Source of the DNA: an uncultured Erythrobacter sp.
Lineage (GTDB): Bacteria > Pseudomonadota > Alphaproteobacteria > Sphingomonadales > Sphingomonadaceae
Length of the DNA: 64,000 nucleotides
Direction: 5' to 3'
Assembly (NCBI RefSeq): GCF_947499705.1
Contig: NZ_CANMPJ010000001.1
Coordinates: 407,501-471,500 of the forward strand
Numbering within the stretch: position 1 is the stretch's first letter; each line of letters opens with the position of its first letter. The notes beneath the pieces are model-generated. The model searched no databases. It was not told the DNA's origin and saw nothing but the letters and a program-made list of their open reading frames with translations. Of this stretch, positions 1 through 9,642 are shown in pieces. Position numbers and translations under genes: made by a program.

Positions 1-1278
1 CAGTTCGGAGACGAATTTGATCTCGATGACCATGAAAACCTCTACCGCGTCCTCGGTGGCTTTCAGGGTCTAGTGGGCTTCGACGATAAGGATACGAATA
101 TCGGATACATCATCGACAACCGTGATGGTGAGGATAAGGCCGCTCTCTACAAGTTCGACTTCACATCAGGTGACTTCGGCGAAAAAATGTTCCAGGCCGA
201 AGACTCCGACGTCATGGGAGTCCAAACGCACTCAATTCCCGGGAACAACAAGCTTGTCGCTGCAATGTACCCCGGAGCCAAGCGTGAGCGGCATTGGTTT
301 GATGAAGAGGAAAAGGCGCTTTATGAAGCGCTAGAACAGCAAATTCCTTACGCTCACCAGATCTCGATCACCAGCCGGTCGAGGGATGGAAACACGATGA
401 TCGTTCAGAACTCCGGTCCACGTGATCCGGGCTCGTTCTGGATGGTGAAAGATGGTCAAATGGCCAAGCTGGGCAGCCGAAACCCTCTTATCAATCCCGA
501 TCAGCTTTCGGATGTTAAGTACATTCGTTACGAGGCGCGTGATGGGCGAATGATACCTGCCTATGTCACTGTTCCTAAAGGGGAAGGCCCGTTCCCGTTG
601 GTCGTTCAGCACCACGGCGGGCCGCACGTCAACGCGGTTCAGGGTTACAATGAAATCGGGCAGATGCTGGCCAGCGCTGGTTACATGGTTCTCTACCCGC
701 AAAACCGCATTTCAACCGGTTGGGGCAAGTCACACTTCGATGCTGGTTACGGCGAGCATGGTTTGGCGATGCAGGATGACAAGGATGACGGTGCCCTGTA
801 CCTGATTGAGCAGGGGCTTGTGGATCCTGACCGTGTGGCGTTCTATGGTTGGTCTTACGGCGGTTATGCCGCGCTTGTTGCTTCGCAGCGAGAAGACAAT
901 ATCTACCAGTGCGCAATCGCAATGGCAGGGGTTTCTGATCCCGCTAAATCCTATCGCAACCGACGTGGGACAAACTCTCCCAAGGCGTTGGATGATTGGG
1001 GTAAGCGCAGAGGTATGATCGGCGTCAACCCGATTGAGGACGTGGCGAAGGCCAATATTCCGCTGCTAATGGCGCACGGTGACGTAGATTCACGGGTCCG
1101 CTACTACCACTTGAAAGACTATAAATCGGCGTTGGAAAAGGCTGGAAAAGGTTCGCTTGGCCAGTTCTTGACGCTGAAAGGTGTCGATCACAACAACCTC
1201 ATGTTCGATCACCAACAGCAGCTCTACACGAAGATGCTGGACTTTCTTGCCAACGATTGCGGTCCGGGCGGCCTGTAA
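1..1278 (+). CDS. S9 family prolyl oligopeptidase-type peptidase, C-terminal part (5' end outside window)
   Basis: The frame is open from the first base, so the N-terminus, including most of the propeller, lies upstream of the window; 425 residues are visible. The C-terminal half is an alpha/beta-hydrolase peptidase domain: an oxyanion stretch HHGGPH near base 613, the nucleophile elbow GWSYGG (Ser codon at 853), an acid motif HGDVDSRV near 1075 and a catalytic His in VDHNN near 1186. Family members cleave short peptides after proline or other residues. Whether it is exported cannot be judged without the N-terminus. A hairpin terminator follows at 1328. A second, unrelated-length S9 peptidase is encoded at 61697-63643. 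Confidence 0.9.
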   Translation, partial: QFGDEFDLDDHENLYRVLGGFQGLVGFDDKDTNIGYIIDNRDGEDKAALYKFDFTSGDFGEKMFQAEDSDVMGVQTHSIPGNNKLVAAMYPGAKRERHWFDEEEKALYEALEQQIPYAHQISITSRSRDGNTMIVQNSGPRDPGSFWMVKDGQMAKLGSRNPLINPDQLSDVKYIRYEARDGRMIPAYVTVPKGEGPFPLVVQHHGGPHVNAVQGYNEIGQMLASAGYMVLYPQNRISTGWGKSHFDAGYGEHGLAMQDDKDDGALYLIEQGLVDPDRVAFYGWSYGGYAALVASQREDNIYQCAIAMAGVSDPAKSYRNRRGTNSPKALDDWGKRRGMIGVNPIEDVAKANIPLLMAHGDVDSRVRYYHLKDYKSALEKAGKGSLGQFLTLKGVDHNNLMFDHQQQLYTKMLDFLANDCGPGGL

Positions 1279-1327
1279 GCCGACCGCTCTACATCAAGTC
1301 TGTCGCATTCAGATTGCGACACAAAAG

Positions 1328-1360
1328 AGGGCTCGCCTGATTGGCGGGCCCTTTTCTTTG
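1328..1360 (+). terminator. Rho-independent terminator after the S9 peptidase gene
   Basis: AGGGCTCGCC (1328-1337) pairs with GGCGGGCCCT (1343-1352) around a 5-base loop, with one G-T wobble, and is followed by TTTTCTTT. Position 50 bases after the stop codon fits termination of the peptidase transcript. Confidence 0.75.
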
Positions 1361-1780
1361 GGCGTTGGCTTTCCCGTGTAGCGGTTTGGTCCTTCGTGAC
1401 CACTGGCCTGCTGAAAGGCGCATAACCGGGCGATGGCAGCCGCGCTCTGCGGATCCGATGCATGGCAATAGGATCGCTTGGTTTCCCCTCGTAAGCTAGC
1501 GTGTCGCTGCTTGCGAAGCAGTGGAAGCGTCGCATCAAACCTTTGATGCTAGTCCGGCGGGAGCGGCCGTGTTCACGCTCGGGATGGCCGTCTTTCAGGC
1601 ACCGACGAAAGTCGGAGCGCCCGCGAGCTCTTGGCGTCATAGCCGAGCGATCTTCCGGGAGCGGCGAGAGATCCCGCGTGCCGACGTCATCGACGAGGAT
1701 CGGTAGACCGCAGCCTCGAGTTGGGGACTGCAGTGGCCGCCGCAGGTAGACACGCTCTTTGCCCGCTCACCGAAGACACA
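1361..1780. other. Intergenic stretch with no supported gene
   Basis: About 420 bases between the terminators of two convergent genes. Short open frames exist on both strands (for example 1521-1706 plus) but none has a ribosome binding site, a recognisable domain or normal composition. I see no RNA gene or repeat here; it may contain decayed sequence. Confidence 0.4.
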
Positions 1781-1810
1781 AAAAAAGCCGCGGACCGAAG
1801 TCCGCGGCTC
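1781..1810 (-). terminator. Rho-independent terminator of the TonB receptor gene
   Basis: GCCGCGGA (1787-1794) and TCCGCGGC (1801-1808) form a perfect 8-bp stem around CCGAAG. Read on the minus strand the stem is followed by a run of seven T. It lies 27 bases beyond the receptor stop codon. Confidence 0.85.
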
Positions 1811-1836
1811 CTTTGTTTGGTTCGCTTACGCTTCGA

Positions 1837-4800
1837 TTAGAAGCGGAAGTTGATCCCAGCAAACACCGTACGAGCTGTGTCGTAGATGGTCGGGAAGGTG
1901 TTACCGTTACCGAGCGGCGGACCCGAAGAGGTCGAAACCGGCGGCTGATCGTTGGTCAGGTTCAGAACACCACCACGCAGCGAAATCGTGTCGTTCAGTT
2001 CAGCGAAGAACGAGAAGTCGAGATAGTTCACTGCTGGCAGGTTGTCATCGATCTGAGGGTTGTCAGCAACGGTTTCGTTCTTGGTCCCTGAGAAATGACG
2101 CCATGCGAGCGACGCGTCGACGCCTTCAGCGCCGAGCGGTCCTTCCCATGTCACCTGAGCACGGTGGCGATATTCCGGGTTCACCGGAGCAACACAACCG
2201 TTGTTGAGGAAGCCAGCGCATTCAATCGGCGTATCACCTGGGAACGACGCGAAGTCGAACTTGTCCAGATAGGTTGCCGCATAGTCGAAACGCAGACCGC
2301 CGAGCGATCCGATATCAGTCCGGTAGTTGATCTGAACATCGATACCAGCGGTTTCGAGTTCAGCGATGTTGAGGTTGGTTTGTTGGAAACCAACACCCGG
2401 GATACCGGCGATAAGCGAGCCATTCGATGCACGCGTGATCAGATCACAGAACGTTGCATTGCCCGTCGCAAGACACTGATCAAGAGTGGTCTGAGCAGCG
2501 ATACCGGCAGCGATGAAGCCATCAACAGTGATGTTGAAGTAGTCCACCGAGACCGTCAGACCCGGAATGAAGCTCGGCTCAAGCACAGCACCAAAGGTGT
2601 ATGTGTCCGATTCTTCCGGGTTCAGGTTCGGGTTACCACCAGTCAGCGACTGGGTCTGGCCCGAGATAACATCAGGGACGTTACCGAACTGAGCTGCGGT
2701 CACACCAGTGTTCGCACAAGCCGCCTGCGATGCAGTCGGGAATGCCGTCGAGCATGGATCAAAGATCTGATCGCCGTTCGAGTTCACCGCCGAGTTGAGG
2801 TTTGGCAGACCAGTGTTCTGGCCCGTGTAAAGCTCAATCACGTTTGGTGCACGGACAGCGCGTTGGAACTGACCACGTAGCGTGATGTCTGACACAGGAG
2901 CCCAGGTCAGCTGCACACCGAATGCATTGGTGCTGAAGCTGTTGGTCGTGTTGTTACCCTCAGCGCTGTAATCCGAGAAACGATACTGGCCCGAAAGGGT
3001 CAGTTCCTCGAAGAACGGCTTGTCGGTGATCAACGGGATCTGAAGCTCGGTGTAGATCTCGTAGACGTTGACCGAACCAGCAACCGGAAGCGTAGCGCCG
3101 CCGACGCCGGTGAAGCCGCCGCCTGGAACCTGGCTGATCTCATCAGGGATCGATTCCAGAGTGTCTTCACGATACTCAACACCCACGAGGAAAGCGATGC
3201 CTTCGTCGGAGAGTGGTGAGCTGAAGCCATACTCGCCAAGGTCAGCCTGAACGTTGGCACCAGCGACGAGCTGCGAAGTCGAACCGATCACGATGCCGAC
3301 GCCCTGGATGAAGTCCAGAGCTTCTTGCGTCACGAGGCTTTCACCATTCGGACCACGCTGGAAGATGTTGTAAGGAACACAACCACCAGATGGATCTGCA
3401 CAAACAGCGTTACCGTTGCCGTCGTCAACAACATTGAATGCCTGCTGGAGGTTCGCAATGATGAAGTCGTTGGTCGAAAGCGAGCTGTCCGATGTTTCGG
3501 CATACTGACCGAACACTTCGTAAGCCCAAACGCCGTCACCGAAGTCACCACGCAGGCCGCCGACAATACGGAAGGCACTGTTTTCGAGGCGCGAGTTACG
3601 TGGACCGCCTTCGATGTTACGGTGAGAAGCGAACGCGTTCGGGATGATGACATCATTGGCGATATCGTCAGCCGAGCAGTTGAACACTTCAGTTGCCAGG
3701 TCGATGCCCGGAGTGTTCTGGATCAGTGGGTTGCCACAGTTGATCGGGTGAACACCGAACGATGCCGATTCAGCGATCTGGGCGTCGGAGAAGACGTCCG
3801 TGTAGCTGATGTCGAGGAACGCTTCCATGTTGTCGGTGATGTCATAGTGCGCACGACCGTAGAGCGTGAAACGCTCGGATGGACGCTGGAAGAAGTTCAG
3901 CGCACCAAAGTTATAGGTCTGTGCAGGTCCACCAACGAATGGAACAAGCGTGCCGTCTTCCTGCTGGAATACGTCATCGTTTACGCCGTCGCCGTTGAAG
4001 AAGTCTGCGAAGCGGCGGAAGTTGGACGAACCAACGCAGCCGGCACCGCCGAAGCTAGTTGCAGAGCCCGATTCACCAATCGTACAAGCTGAGAACGAAC
4101 GGTTGTTCTGGGTAACCTGTTCACGCTTTTCGTAGTTTGCGTAGATGGTGACGTTACCACGGCCATCAGCCGTGTTGGTGCCGATCATCGCGGTGGCAGA
4201 GAACTCAACGCCGTCGATGATTGGTTCAGCAAGCGGTTGCTGTGCAGCAGCGGTTACGTTGTTGAAGAACGTATTGCCGTTGCCGGTCTGCTGGAAGTTC
4301 CCTTGGAAATCCAGCTCGATGCCTTCAAAGTCGCGCTTGAGGATGAAGTTGGCAACACCGCCAACAGCGTCCGAACCATACACAGCCGAAGCACCGCCGG
4401 TCAGAACGTCAACACGCTCGATCAGCTGGGTCGGGATAAGGTCAAGGTTTGCCGACGAAATGCTCGACGAACCGTAAGGAAGACGGCGACCGTCGATCAG
4501 TACGAGCGTACGGACTGAGCCGACACCGCGAAGGTTCAGCGTAGCGGTACCTGATGCACCGTTCGAAACTTCACCGGCCTGACCGGCAAAAACCTGCGGC
4601 AGCTGGTTGACGAGGTCTTCTACACGAACTGTACCCTGCGAACGGATCTGTTCTTGCGAAACAGACAGAACCGGGCTTGCGCCCTCAAGGTTCGGGTTCA
4701 CGTTCAGACGCGAACCGGTGACCAGGATCTGGTTTTCGACGGATTCTGCTTCATCACCATCGGTGGTGACATCAGCATCCTGCGCATATGCAGGAGCCGA

Positions 4801-4863
4801 AGCGAGAACCAAGCCGACTGCCAACGATCCAGCGCTCAGTCGAAGCTGGTTGGAAATCTTCAT
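1837..4863 (-). CDS. TonB-dependent outer membrane receptor
   Basis: Encodes 1008 residues from the ATG at 4863; an in-frame ATG six codons upstream (4881) is possible, but the chosen start has GAGGG 11 bases upstream and gives a normal Sec signal peptide ending near APAYAQ. Then come a short acidic linker, a TonB-box-like LVTGSR segment, a plug domain (SPVLSVSQEQIRSQG, LNLRGVGSVRTLVLIDGRR) and a long beta-barrel domain ending in the aromatic GINFRF expected for outer-membrane insertion. Such receptors import large or scarce substrates using TonB/ExbBD energy. The PVSTSSGPP segment near the C-terminus is typical of the numerous Sphingomonadales receptors; the substrate cannot be read from sequence. 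Confidence 0.93.
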   Translation of the reverse strand: MKISNQLRLSAGSLAVGLVLASAPAYAQDADVTTDGDEAESVENQILVTGSRLNVNPNLEGASPVLSVSQEQIRSQGTVRVEDLVNQLPQVFAGQAGEVSNGASGTATLNLRGVGSVRTLVLIDGRRLPYGSSSISSANLDLIPTQLIERVDVLTGGASAVYGSDAVGGVANFILKRDFEGIELDFQGNFQQTGNGNTFFNNVTAAAQQPLAEPIIDGVEFSATAMIGTNTADGRGNVTIYANYEKREQVTQNNRSFSACTIGESGSATSFGGAGCVGSSNFRRFADFFNGDGVNDDVFQQEDGTLVPFVGGPAQTYNFGALNFFQRPSERFTLYGRAHYDITDNMEAFLDISYTDVFSDAQIAESASFGVHPINCGNPLIQNTPGIDLATEVFNCSADDIANDVIIPNAFASHRNIEGGPRNSRLENSAFRIVGGLRGDFGDGVWAYEVFGQYAETSDSSLSTNDFIIANLQQAFNVVDDGNGNAVCADPSGGCVPYNIFQRGPNGESLVTQEALDFIQGVGIVIGSTSQLVAGANVQADLGEYGFSSPLSDEGIAFLVGVEYREDTLESIPDEISQVPGGGFTGVGGATLPVAGSVNVYEIYTELQIPLITDKPFFEELTLSGQYRFSDYSAEGNNTTNSFSTNAFGVQLTWAPVSDITLRGQFQRAVRAPNVIELYTGQNTGLPNLNSAVNSNGDQIFDPCSTAFPTASQAACANTGVTAAQFGNVPDVISGQTQSLTGGNPNLNPEESDTYTFGAVLEPSFIPGLTVSVDYFNITVDGFIAAGIAAQTTLDQCLATGNATFCDLITRASNGSLIAGIPGVGFQQTNLNIAELETAGIDVQINYRTDIGSLGGLRFDYAATYLDKFDFASFPGDTPIECAGFLNNGCVAPVNPEYRHRAQVTWEGPLGAEGVDASLAWRHFSGTKNETVADNPQIDDNLPAVNYLDFSFFAELNDTISLRGGVLNLTNDQPPVSTSSGPPLGNGNTFPTIYDTARTVFAGINFRF

Positions 4864-5260
4864 ATGGTTTTTTACCCTCATGACTAATGTCTTTCACCTA
4901 AACGAAAGACACGTGGCGGATGAGATTTTGCAGCTAGCGCGGGGCAAGCGGCTCAACTTCATCCAGTGCATTGGGCTAAGTCGAGGCCGAACACGCGCAG
5001 CATAGCGCGCGGATTCCGCCCAATTAGTCCCTATTTGTCGGGTTAGGCGTCTTGCCGTGCACAAGGGAAGCAATCCTAGCGCTCTTCGCGAAATTGAAAT
5101 CGCGGTGTAGCAGTCGTGCAACACTGCTTAACATGTGCAATTTACCATTTGAATCCGCACAATTCGGGCATTCCTGAAAGTCGCACAGTGTTGTCTGGCA
5201 ACACTTTTGGCTAACGTGTACCAACACAATTGTCGCACCTTCGATTGGAGAGAAATTGCT
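4864..5260. promoter_or_regulatory. Divergent intergenic region with inverted repeat
   Basis: This 397-base gap separates the divergent TonB receptor and the small exported protein gene, so it must hold both promoters. It contains a perfect inverted repeat GTGTTG-5-CAACAC at 5188-5204, and a further CAACACTGCTTA at 5118-5129 repeats the half-site. Such an arrangement is compatible with a repressor or activator site, but the protein that binds is unknown. No gene is supported here. Confidence 0.35.
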
Positions 5261-5803
5261 ATGCGCACGATCAAACTGGCAGTTTGCCTTGCTGTTTGTG
5301 TCAGTCTGGTAACGGGTCCTGCAGCCGCACAGAGCGATCCGGCTGACGCGATTGGGACGCCAGAAGTGGTGGGCAAACTGTTCAAGTGCCGGGAGATCGC
5401 AGACCCGGATGAACGGCTCGCCTGTTTCGACCGCGAGGTAGCTGTCGTTTATGCTGCGCAGGAATCGCGTGAGCTTGTGATTGCCGACCGTGAACAGGTG
5501 GCCGAAGCCAAGCGCGGGCTTTTCGGGCTGAAGCTGCCCAATATCAAGCTGTTCGGTGGCGGGGATGACGACGATGACAAGGTGAACGAACTGACCGCAA
5601 CGCTTACATCGGCAAGGCGTCTCGACAATGGGCGTTTTATCTTTGAGTTGGAAGATGGAGCGCGCTGGATTCAGACCGAGGACTCACCTGGGCGCAAACG
5701 CTTCAAGGCAGGTGACACGATTGTCATCAAGCGAGCCGCGCTGGGCAGTTTCAAGGCGCGGGTGAATGACAAGAGCGCAGGCAGGGTGCGCCGCCTGAAT
5801 TGA
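5261..5803 (+). CDS. Hypothetical exported protein, 180 aa
   Basis: The start at 5261 is preceded by GGAGAG and gives a clean signal peptide (MRTIKLAVCLAVCVSL, cleavage near AAAQ). The mature part carries a CREIADPDERLACFDRE segment; this Cys-spaced 'C..I.D...RL.C.D' pattern is common in small periplasmic proteins of proteobacteria. Residues around 100-106 are a GGGDDDDDK stretch and the rest looks like a small beta domain (ELEDGARWIQ, GDTIVIKRAALGSFKA). I do not recognise a defined function. It is convergent with the oxygenase gene, whose stop lies 4 bases away. Confidence 0.8.
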   Translation: MRTIKLAVCLAVCVSLVTGPAAAQSDPADAIGTPEVVGKLFKCREIADPDERLACFDREVAVVYAAQESRELVIADREQVAEAKRGLFGLKLPNIKLFGGGDDDDDKVNELTATLTSARRLDNGRFIFELEDGARWIQTEDSPGRKRFKAGDTIVIKRAALGSFKARVNDKSAGRVRRLN

Positions 5804-5807
5804 GACG

Positions 5808-7550
5808 TTACCTGCTGAGTACAACGTCGAATACGGCTGTCATTCGCTCGCTCGTTTCGGACGCACCAAATGGTGAAGTGCCGTGGTAAAGAGTCGAAGG
5901 GAACAGCGCCAAATGCCCATGTTTGGGCTCGATCCGTGTAAGGGATGGCAGATCAAGCGATAGATCGACCGGCGGGCTGCCGAGCTCCAACCACCCCTCC
6001 TTCGCGGATTCATCCTGCGCCTCTTCGGGGACCACCAGATAGAGTGCGCTCGAGATAATGCCGTTGGGGTGGATATGCGAGGCATGGTGCGATCCGCCGC
6101 CCGTCAGCCGCACGGACCACGATCCCTGCAATTGCCAAGGCGCATCCCGGTGAGCGAGCAGGGGGTGCGCCGGATCGGCAGGTGGCAATTCCTTGCGATA
6201 GGCGTCGAGCGTGCGCCAGATTGCGCGGCGCAGGTCGGTAAAAACCTTCTCGGTCCGGTCCAGCAGCCGTCCGCGCGTCTGCGTGCCGCCGCGCACGCTC
6301 TGTCCCAAGGGCTGACCTGCTCCATCGTGCAGGCCGCGCAGCTCCGACACCGCCTGATCGATCAGGCGGTCGTTGCATTCCAGCTCGCGCATCTGGATGA
6401 GGCCATCCTGACCGTGCAGCCATTGCGCGCGCGGATTGTCCGTAAGCCTCCAAAGCATATCCAGCAGCGCCCAAGCTCCGATATCACCGGGCGTGCGCTC
6501 CAAAGCTTGATTGAGCAGGCTTTCTGCCGTTTCGAATTCGGCGCGTCTGATGCGGTGCCGCGCTTCATGCGTCAGGCGATTCAGGCTGTTGTCATCGAGG
6601 CTTGCAAAGATAGCTTCGGCACGGTCGTGATCGCCAGCTGCCCCGGCATAGACCGCTTCCAGCATGGCAAAGTGGGATTCCGCCTTGCTGGTCATGCGTG
6701 CATTGGCCGCGACCTCTGCCGCCTGTGAATCGCACCCGAACCCGGCGAGCGTCTTTGCCCACATGTCCGGAATATTGGGGTCTTGCGGGGCTTTCTTGGC
6801 GGCGCTGGCAAAATGAGATGCGAAGTCCGCATCGCCCCTAGTGTGCCGCAGTTGGGCCAGCCAGCGATGCGCTTCGGTAAAGCCGGGAGCCTGCTCTATC
6901 ACCTGCTCCATGATCGTGATCGCGCCATCATGGTCGCCCAAATGGTCAAGGGCTTGAGCCTTGCCCAGCCATAGCGCGGGATTACCCTGATCGAGTTCCA
7001 GCGCCCGTTCGAAGCGTTCCAACGCTTTTGGCTCGCCGCGCTCCATCGCGACATCGGCGCGTCCAACCAGTGCCTTGGGTCGCCCCGGTTCGATCCGCAG
7101 CGCCCGATCGTACCACTTTGCCGCGTCTGCGAGGTTCGACAGCGCCCGTTCGGCATTCGCGCGGGTGGAACAATAATGCGCGTATTTGCTACCCTTCTTC
7201 TCGATCTTTCGAAGCACAGCATGCGCTTCGCGGTTGTGGCCCGCCGCGTTGAGGGCAATCGCCTGATCTACAGCGTGATCGAACTGTTTGGGTTCGAGTT
7301 TAAATGCCTTGCCGAAATGCTCGGCCGCCTCGACCGGTCGGCCCTGCATTAGTAGCACGCTGCCCCCTGCATGCCACAAGAACGCCTCTTTCGGATAAGC
7401 CTTCAGGCCGCTGCGAATGGCAGAGAGGGCGCCCACAAGATCGCCCGTCTGTGACGCGGTCGACGCCTTGCTATACCAGTCCTGCGCTGAAAGGCCGATC
7501 ATGCTCGCCTGATAGCGACCGCCAATCAGCAAGGGCAAGCGCGGATGCAT
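5808..7550 (-). CDS. TPR-repeat protein with C-terminal 2OG-Fe(II) oxygenase domain
   Basis: About 580 residues. Residues roughly 20-370 are tandem tetratricopeptide-like helices (for example ALSAIRSGLKAYPKEAFLW, AAKWYDRALRIEPGRPKAL). The C-terminal ~200 residues match the putative 2OG-Fe(II) oxygenase family: iron-binding HASHIHPNG, a distal LYHGTSPF histidine and a 2-oxoglutarate-binding Arg in ERMTAVFD. The expected role is hydroxylation of a protein or small-molecule substrate presented by the TPR scaffold; substrate unknown. Start is uncertain: ATG at 7550 or 7502 (the latter has AGG at a good distance). It is divergent from the thiolase gene, sharing a short promoter region. Confidence 0.82.
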   Translation of the reverse strand: MHPRLPLLIGGRYQASMIGLSAQDWYSKASTASQTGDLVGALSAIRSGLKAYPKEAFLWHAGGSVLLMQGRPVEAAEHFGKAFKLEPKQFDHAVDQAIALNAAGHNREAHAVLRKIEKKGSKYAHYCSTRANAERALSNLADAAKWYDRALRIEPGRPKALVGRADVAMERGEPKALERFERALELDQGNPALWLGKAQALDHLGDHDGAITIMEQVIEQAPGFTEAHRWLAQLRHTRGDADFASHFASAAKKAPQDPNIPDMWAKTLAGFGCDSQAAEVAANARMTSKAESHFAMLEAVYAGAAGDHDRAEAIFASLDDNSLNRLTHEARHRIRRAEFETAESLLNQALERTPGDIGAWALLDMLWRLTDNPRAQWLHGQDGLIQMRELECNDRLIDQAVSELRGLHDGAGQPLGQSVRGGTQTRGRLLDRTEKVFTDLRRAIWRTLDAYRKELPPADPAHPLLAHRDAPWQLQGSWSVRLTGGGSHHASHIHPNGIISSALYLVVPEEAQDESAKEGWLELGSPPVDLSLDLPSLTRIEPKHGHLALFPSTLYHGTSPFGASETSERMTAVFDVVLSR

Positions 7551-7653
7551 CGATAGTTTCGCAGACTGGTATTTTGCGAGCTTGATTTGGCTCGCGCGCT
7601 CCCATAGTCGAGTGGCAAATAGCAACGTTTACGTAAACGAGAGGATCACCCCC

Positions 7654-8826
7654 ATGGCTACAGCTTATATTGTCGACGCCGTTCGGACTGCAGGGGGGCG
7701 CCGCGGTGGTCGTCTTGCTGGCGTCCACCCAGTTGATTTGCTCGCAAAGAGCCTCGATGCAGTCGTCGGGCGCAGCGGGATCGATCCCGAGGCCGTCGAT
7801 GACGTAGTGACAGGCTGCGTAAGCCAGGCGGGCGAGCAGGCGGGCCAAGTGGGCCGCATGGGCGTTTTGGCTTCCAAGCTGTTGCCGCAATCCACTCCAG
7901 CTGTTTCGATCGACCGCCAGTGCGGTTCCTCCCAGCAAGCGATTCAGTTCGCCGCGCAGGCCGTGATGAGCGGCACTCAGGACGTTGTGATTGCCAGCGG
8001 TGTCGAAAGCATGACGCGCGTCCCGATGGGCTCGAACATGACGCTGCACATGAAGGAAGGGCTGGGCAATTACATGTCCCCCGGCGTGATGGAGAAGTAC
8101 CCGAACGTCCAGTTCAGCCAGTTCATGGGCGCGCAGATGATCGCCGATAAGCATGACTTTTCGAAGGAGCAGCTCGACGAGTTTGCACTTGAGAGCCACA
8201 AGCGCGCGATCGCCGCGACTGAGGCCGGCGCGTTCGCAAACGAGATCGTTCCGGTCGAGATCGAGACGCCCGAAGGCACCGAAATGCACACGGTCGATGA
8301 AGGCATTCGCTTCGATGCGACATTGGAAGGGATCGCAGGTGTCAAGCTGCTCGCGCCCGATGGCAAGATCACTGCGGCGTCAGCCAGCCAGATCTGCGAC
8401 GGTTCGAGCGCGGTGATGGTTGTCAGCGAAGAGGCACTCAAGCGTCACAACCTCACGCCGATGGCGCGCATCCATAACCTGACCGTGACGGCGGGCGACC
8501 CGGTGATCATGCTCGAAGAGCCGCTGTTCGCGACCGACCGCGCGCTTGAACGCGCTGGTATGACGATGGCTGATATCGATCTGTATGAAGTCAACGAAGC
8601 GTTCGCGCCTGTGCCTATGGCGTGGCTCAAGCATACCGGTGCTGACCCGGAGAAGCTCAATGTCCATGGCGGCGCAATCGCGCTCGGCCACCCGCTCGGC
8701 GCGTCGGGCACTAAACTGATGGCGACGCTCGTCCACGCGCTTAAGCGTCATGACAAGAAATACGGCCTGCAAACGATGTGCGAAGGCGGCGGCGTCGCCA
8801 ATGTCACCATCGTTGAATCGGTCTGA
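7654..8826 (+). CDS. Acetyl-CoA C-acyltransferase (thiolase)
   Basis: The 390-residue product has normal thiolase length. It shows the N-terminal nucleophile in DRQCGSS (Cys90), the His motif GGAIALGHPLGASG and the C-terminal general-acid Cys in MCEGGGVAN. The enzyme cleaves 3-ketoacyl-CoA with CoA to release acetyl-CoA (or runs the reverse condensation) in the cytoplasm. The start has GAGAGG 9 bases upstream. The next genes are an HSD10-like dehydrogenase and an enoyl-CoA hydratase, so the set looks like a beta-oxidation or branched-chain acyl-CoA pathway. Chain-length preference cannot be read from the sequence. Confidence 0.93.
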   Translation: MATAYIVDAVRTAGGRRGGRLAGVHPVDLLAKSLDAVVGRSGIDPEAVDDVVTGCVSQAGEQAGQVGRMGVLASKLLPQSTPAVSIDRQCGSSQQAIQFAAQAVMSGTQDVVIASGVESMTRVPMGSNMTLHMKEGLGNYMSPGVMEKYPNVQFSQFMGAQMIADKHDFSKEQLDEFALESHKRAIAATEAGAFANEIVPVEIETPEGTEMHTVDEGIRFDATLEGIAGVKLLAPDGKITAASASQICDGSSAVMVVSEEALKRHNLTPMARIHNLTVTAGDPVIMLEEPLFATDRALERAGMTMADIDLYEVNEAFAPVPMAWLKHTGADPEKLNVHGGAIALGHPLGASGTKLMATLVHALKRHDKKYGLQTMCEGGGVANVTIVESV

Positions 8827-8856
8827 ACCCAATCCAAATCTGAGAGGAAAGTCTAA

Positions 8857-9642
8857 ATGGAAGTATCTGCCAACACCCCCGCCGTCGTTACCGGCGGAGC
8901 CTCGGGCCTCGGCGCAGCAACGGCTCGCGCGCTGGCCGCCAAGGGCGCAAAAGTCGCGATCTTCGACATGAACGAAGAAAAGGGCGAGGCCATGGCTGCC
9001 GAAATCGGCGGCATCTTCTGCAAGGTCAACGTGACCAGCGATGACGATGTCGACGCAGGTTTTGCGAAGGCCCGCGAAGCACACGGTCAGGAACGGATCC
9101 TCGTCAACTGTGCAGGCATCGGCAATGCGATCAAGACCGCCAGCCGCGACAAGCAGACCGGCGAGATCAAGCACTTTCCCGTGTCTGCATTCGACTTCGT
9201 CATCCAGGTCAATCTGATCGGCACCTTCCGCTGCATCGCCAAGTCGGCAGCCGGTATGATGACGCTCGACCCAATCAATGAAGACGGCGCGCGCGGCGCG
9301 ATGGTCAACACCGCTTCGGTCGCTGCCGAAGATGGTCAGATGGGCCAAGCGGCCTACTCCGCATCGAAGGGCGGCGTCGTCGGCATGACCTTGCCGATCG
9401 CGCGCGACTTGATGCGCGAAGGCATCCGCGTAAACACAATCCTGCCGGGTATCTTCGAAACCCCGCTGATGAACGCGGCCCCGCCGCAGGTGAAGGAAGC
9501 GCTCGCCGCATCCGTCCCGTTCCCCAAGCGTCTGGGCATGCCGGAAGAGTACGCCAAGCTGGCCATGACGATGATCGAGACCGGCTACTTCAACGGCGAA
9601 GACGTGCGTTTGGATGGCGCGATCCGGATGGCGCCGCGTTGA
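8857..9642 (+). CDS. SDR family 3-hydroxyacyl-CoA dehydrogenase-like oxidoreductase (HSD10 type)
   Basis: A 261-residue short-chain dehydrogenase. The Rossmann motif TGGASGLG is at residues 13-20, NCAGIG is near 85, and the catalytic Ser and YSASK tetrad are near 150-170. The long insertion after NCAG and the IFETPLMN segment resemble the HSD17B10 (3-hydroxyacyl-CoA dehydrogenase type 2) group, which oxidises 3-hydroxyacyl-CoA with NAD. It sits 30 bases after the thiolase gene, with GAGAGGAAAG upstream, so the two are probably co-transcribed and catalyse successive steps. The first hairpin-repeat copy begins right after its stop codon. Confidence 0.9.
   Translation: MEVSANTPAVVTGGASGLGAATARALAAKGAKVAIFDMNEEKGEAMAAEIGGIFCKVNVTSDDDVDAGFAKAREAHGQERILVNCAGIGNAIKTASRDKQTGEIKHFPVSAFDFVIQVNLIGTFRCIAKSAAGMMTLDPINEDGARGAMVNTASVAAEDGQMGQAAYSASKGGVVGMTLPIARDLMREGIRVNTILPGIFETPLMNAAPPQVKEALAASVPFPKRLGMPEEYAKLAMTMIETGYFNGEDVRLDGAIRMAPR

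Noticed and set aside
1521-1706. Small open frames in the 1361-1780 gap
   Set aside because: No ribosome binding site, no recognisable domain and no signal peptide; several frames overlap with equal quality.
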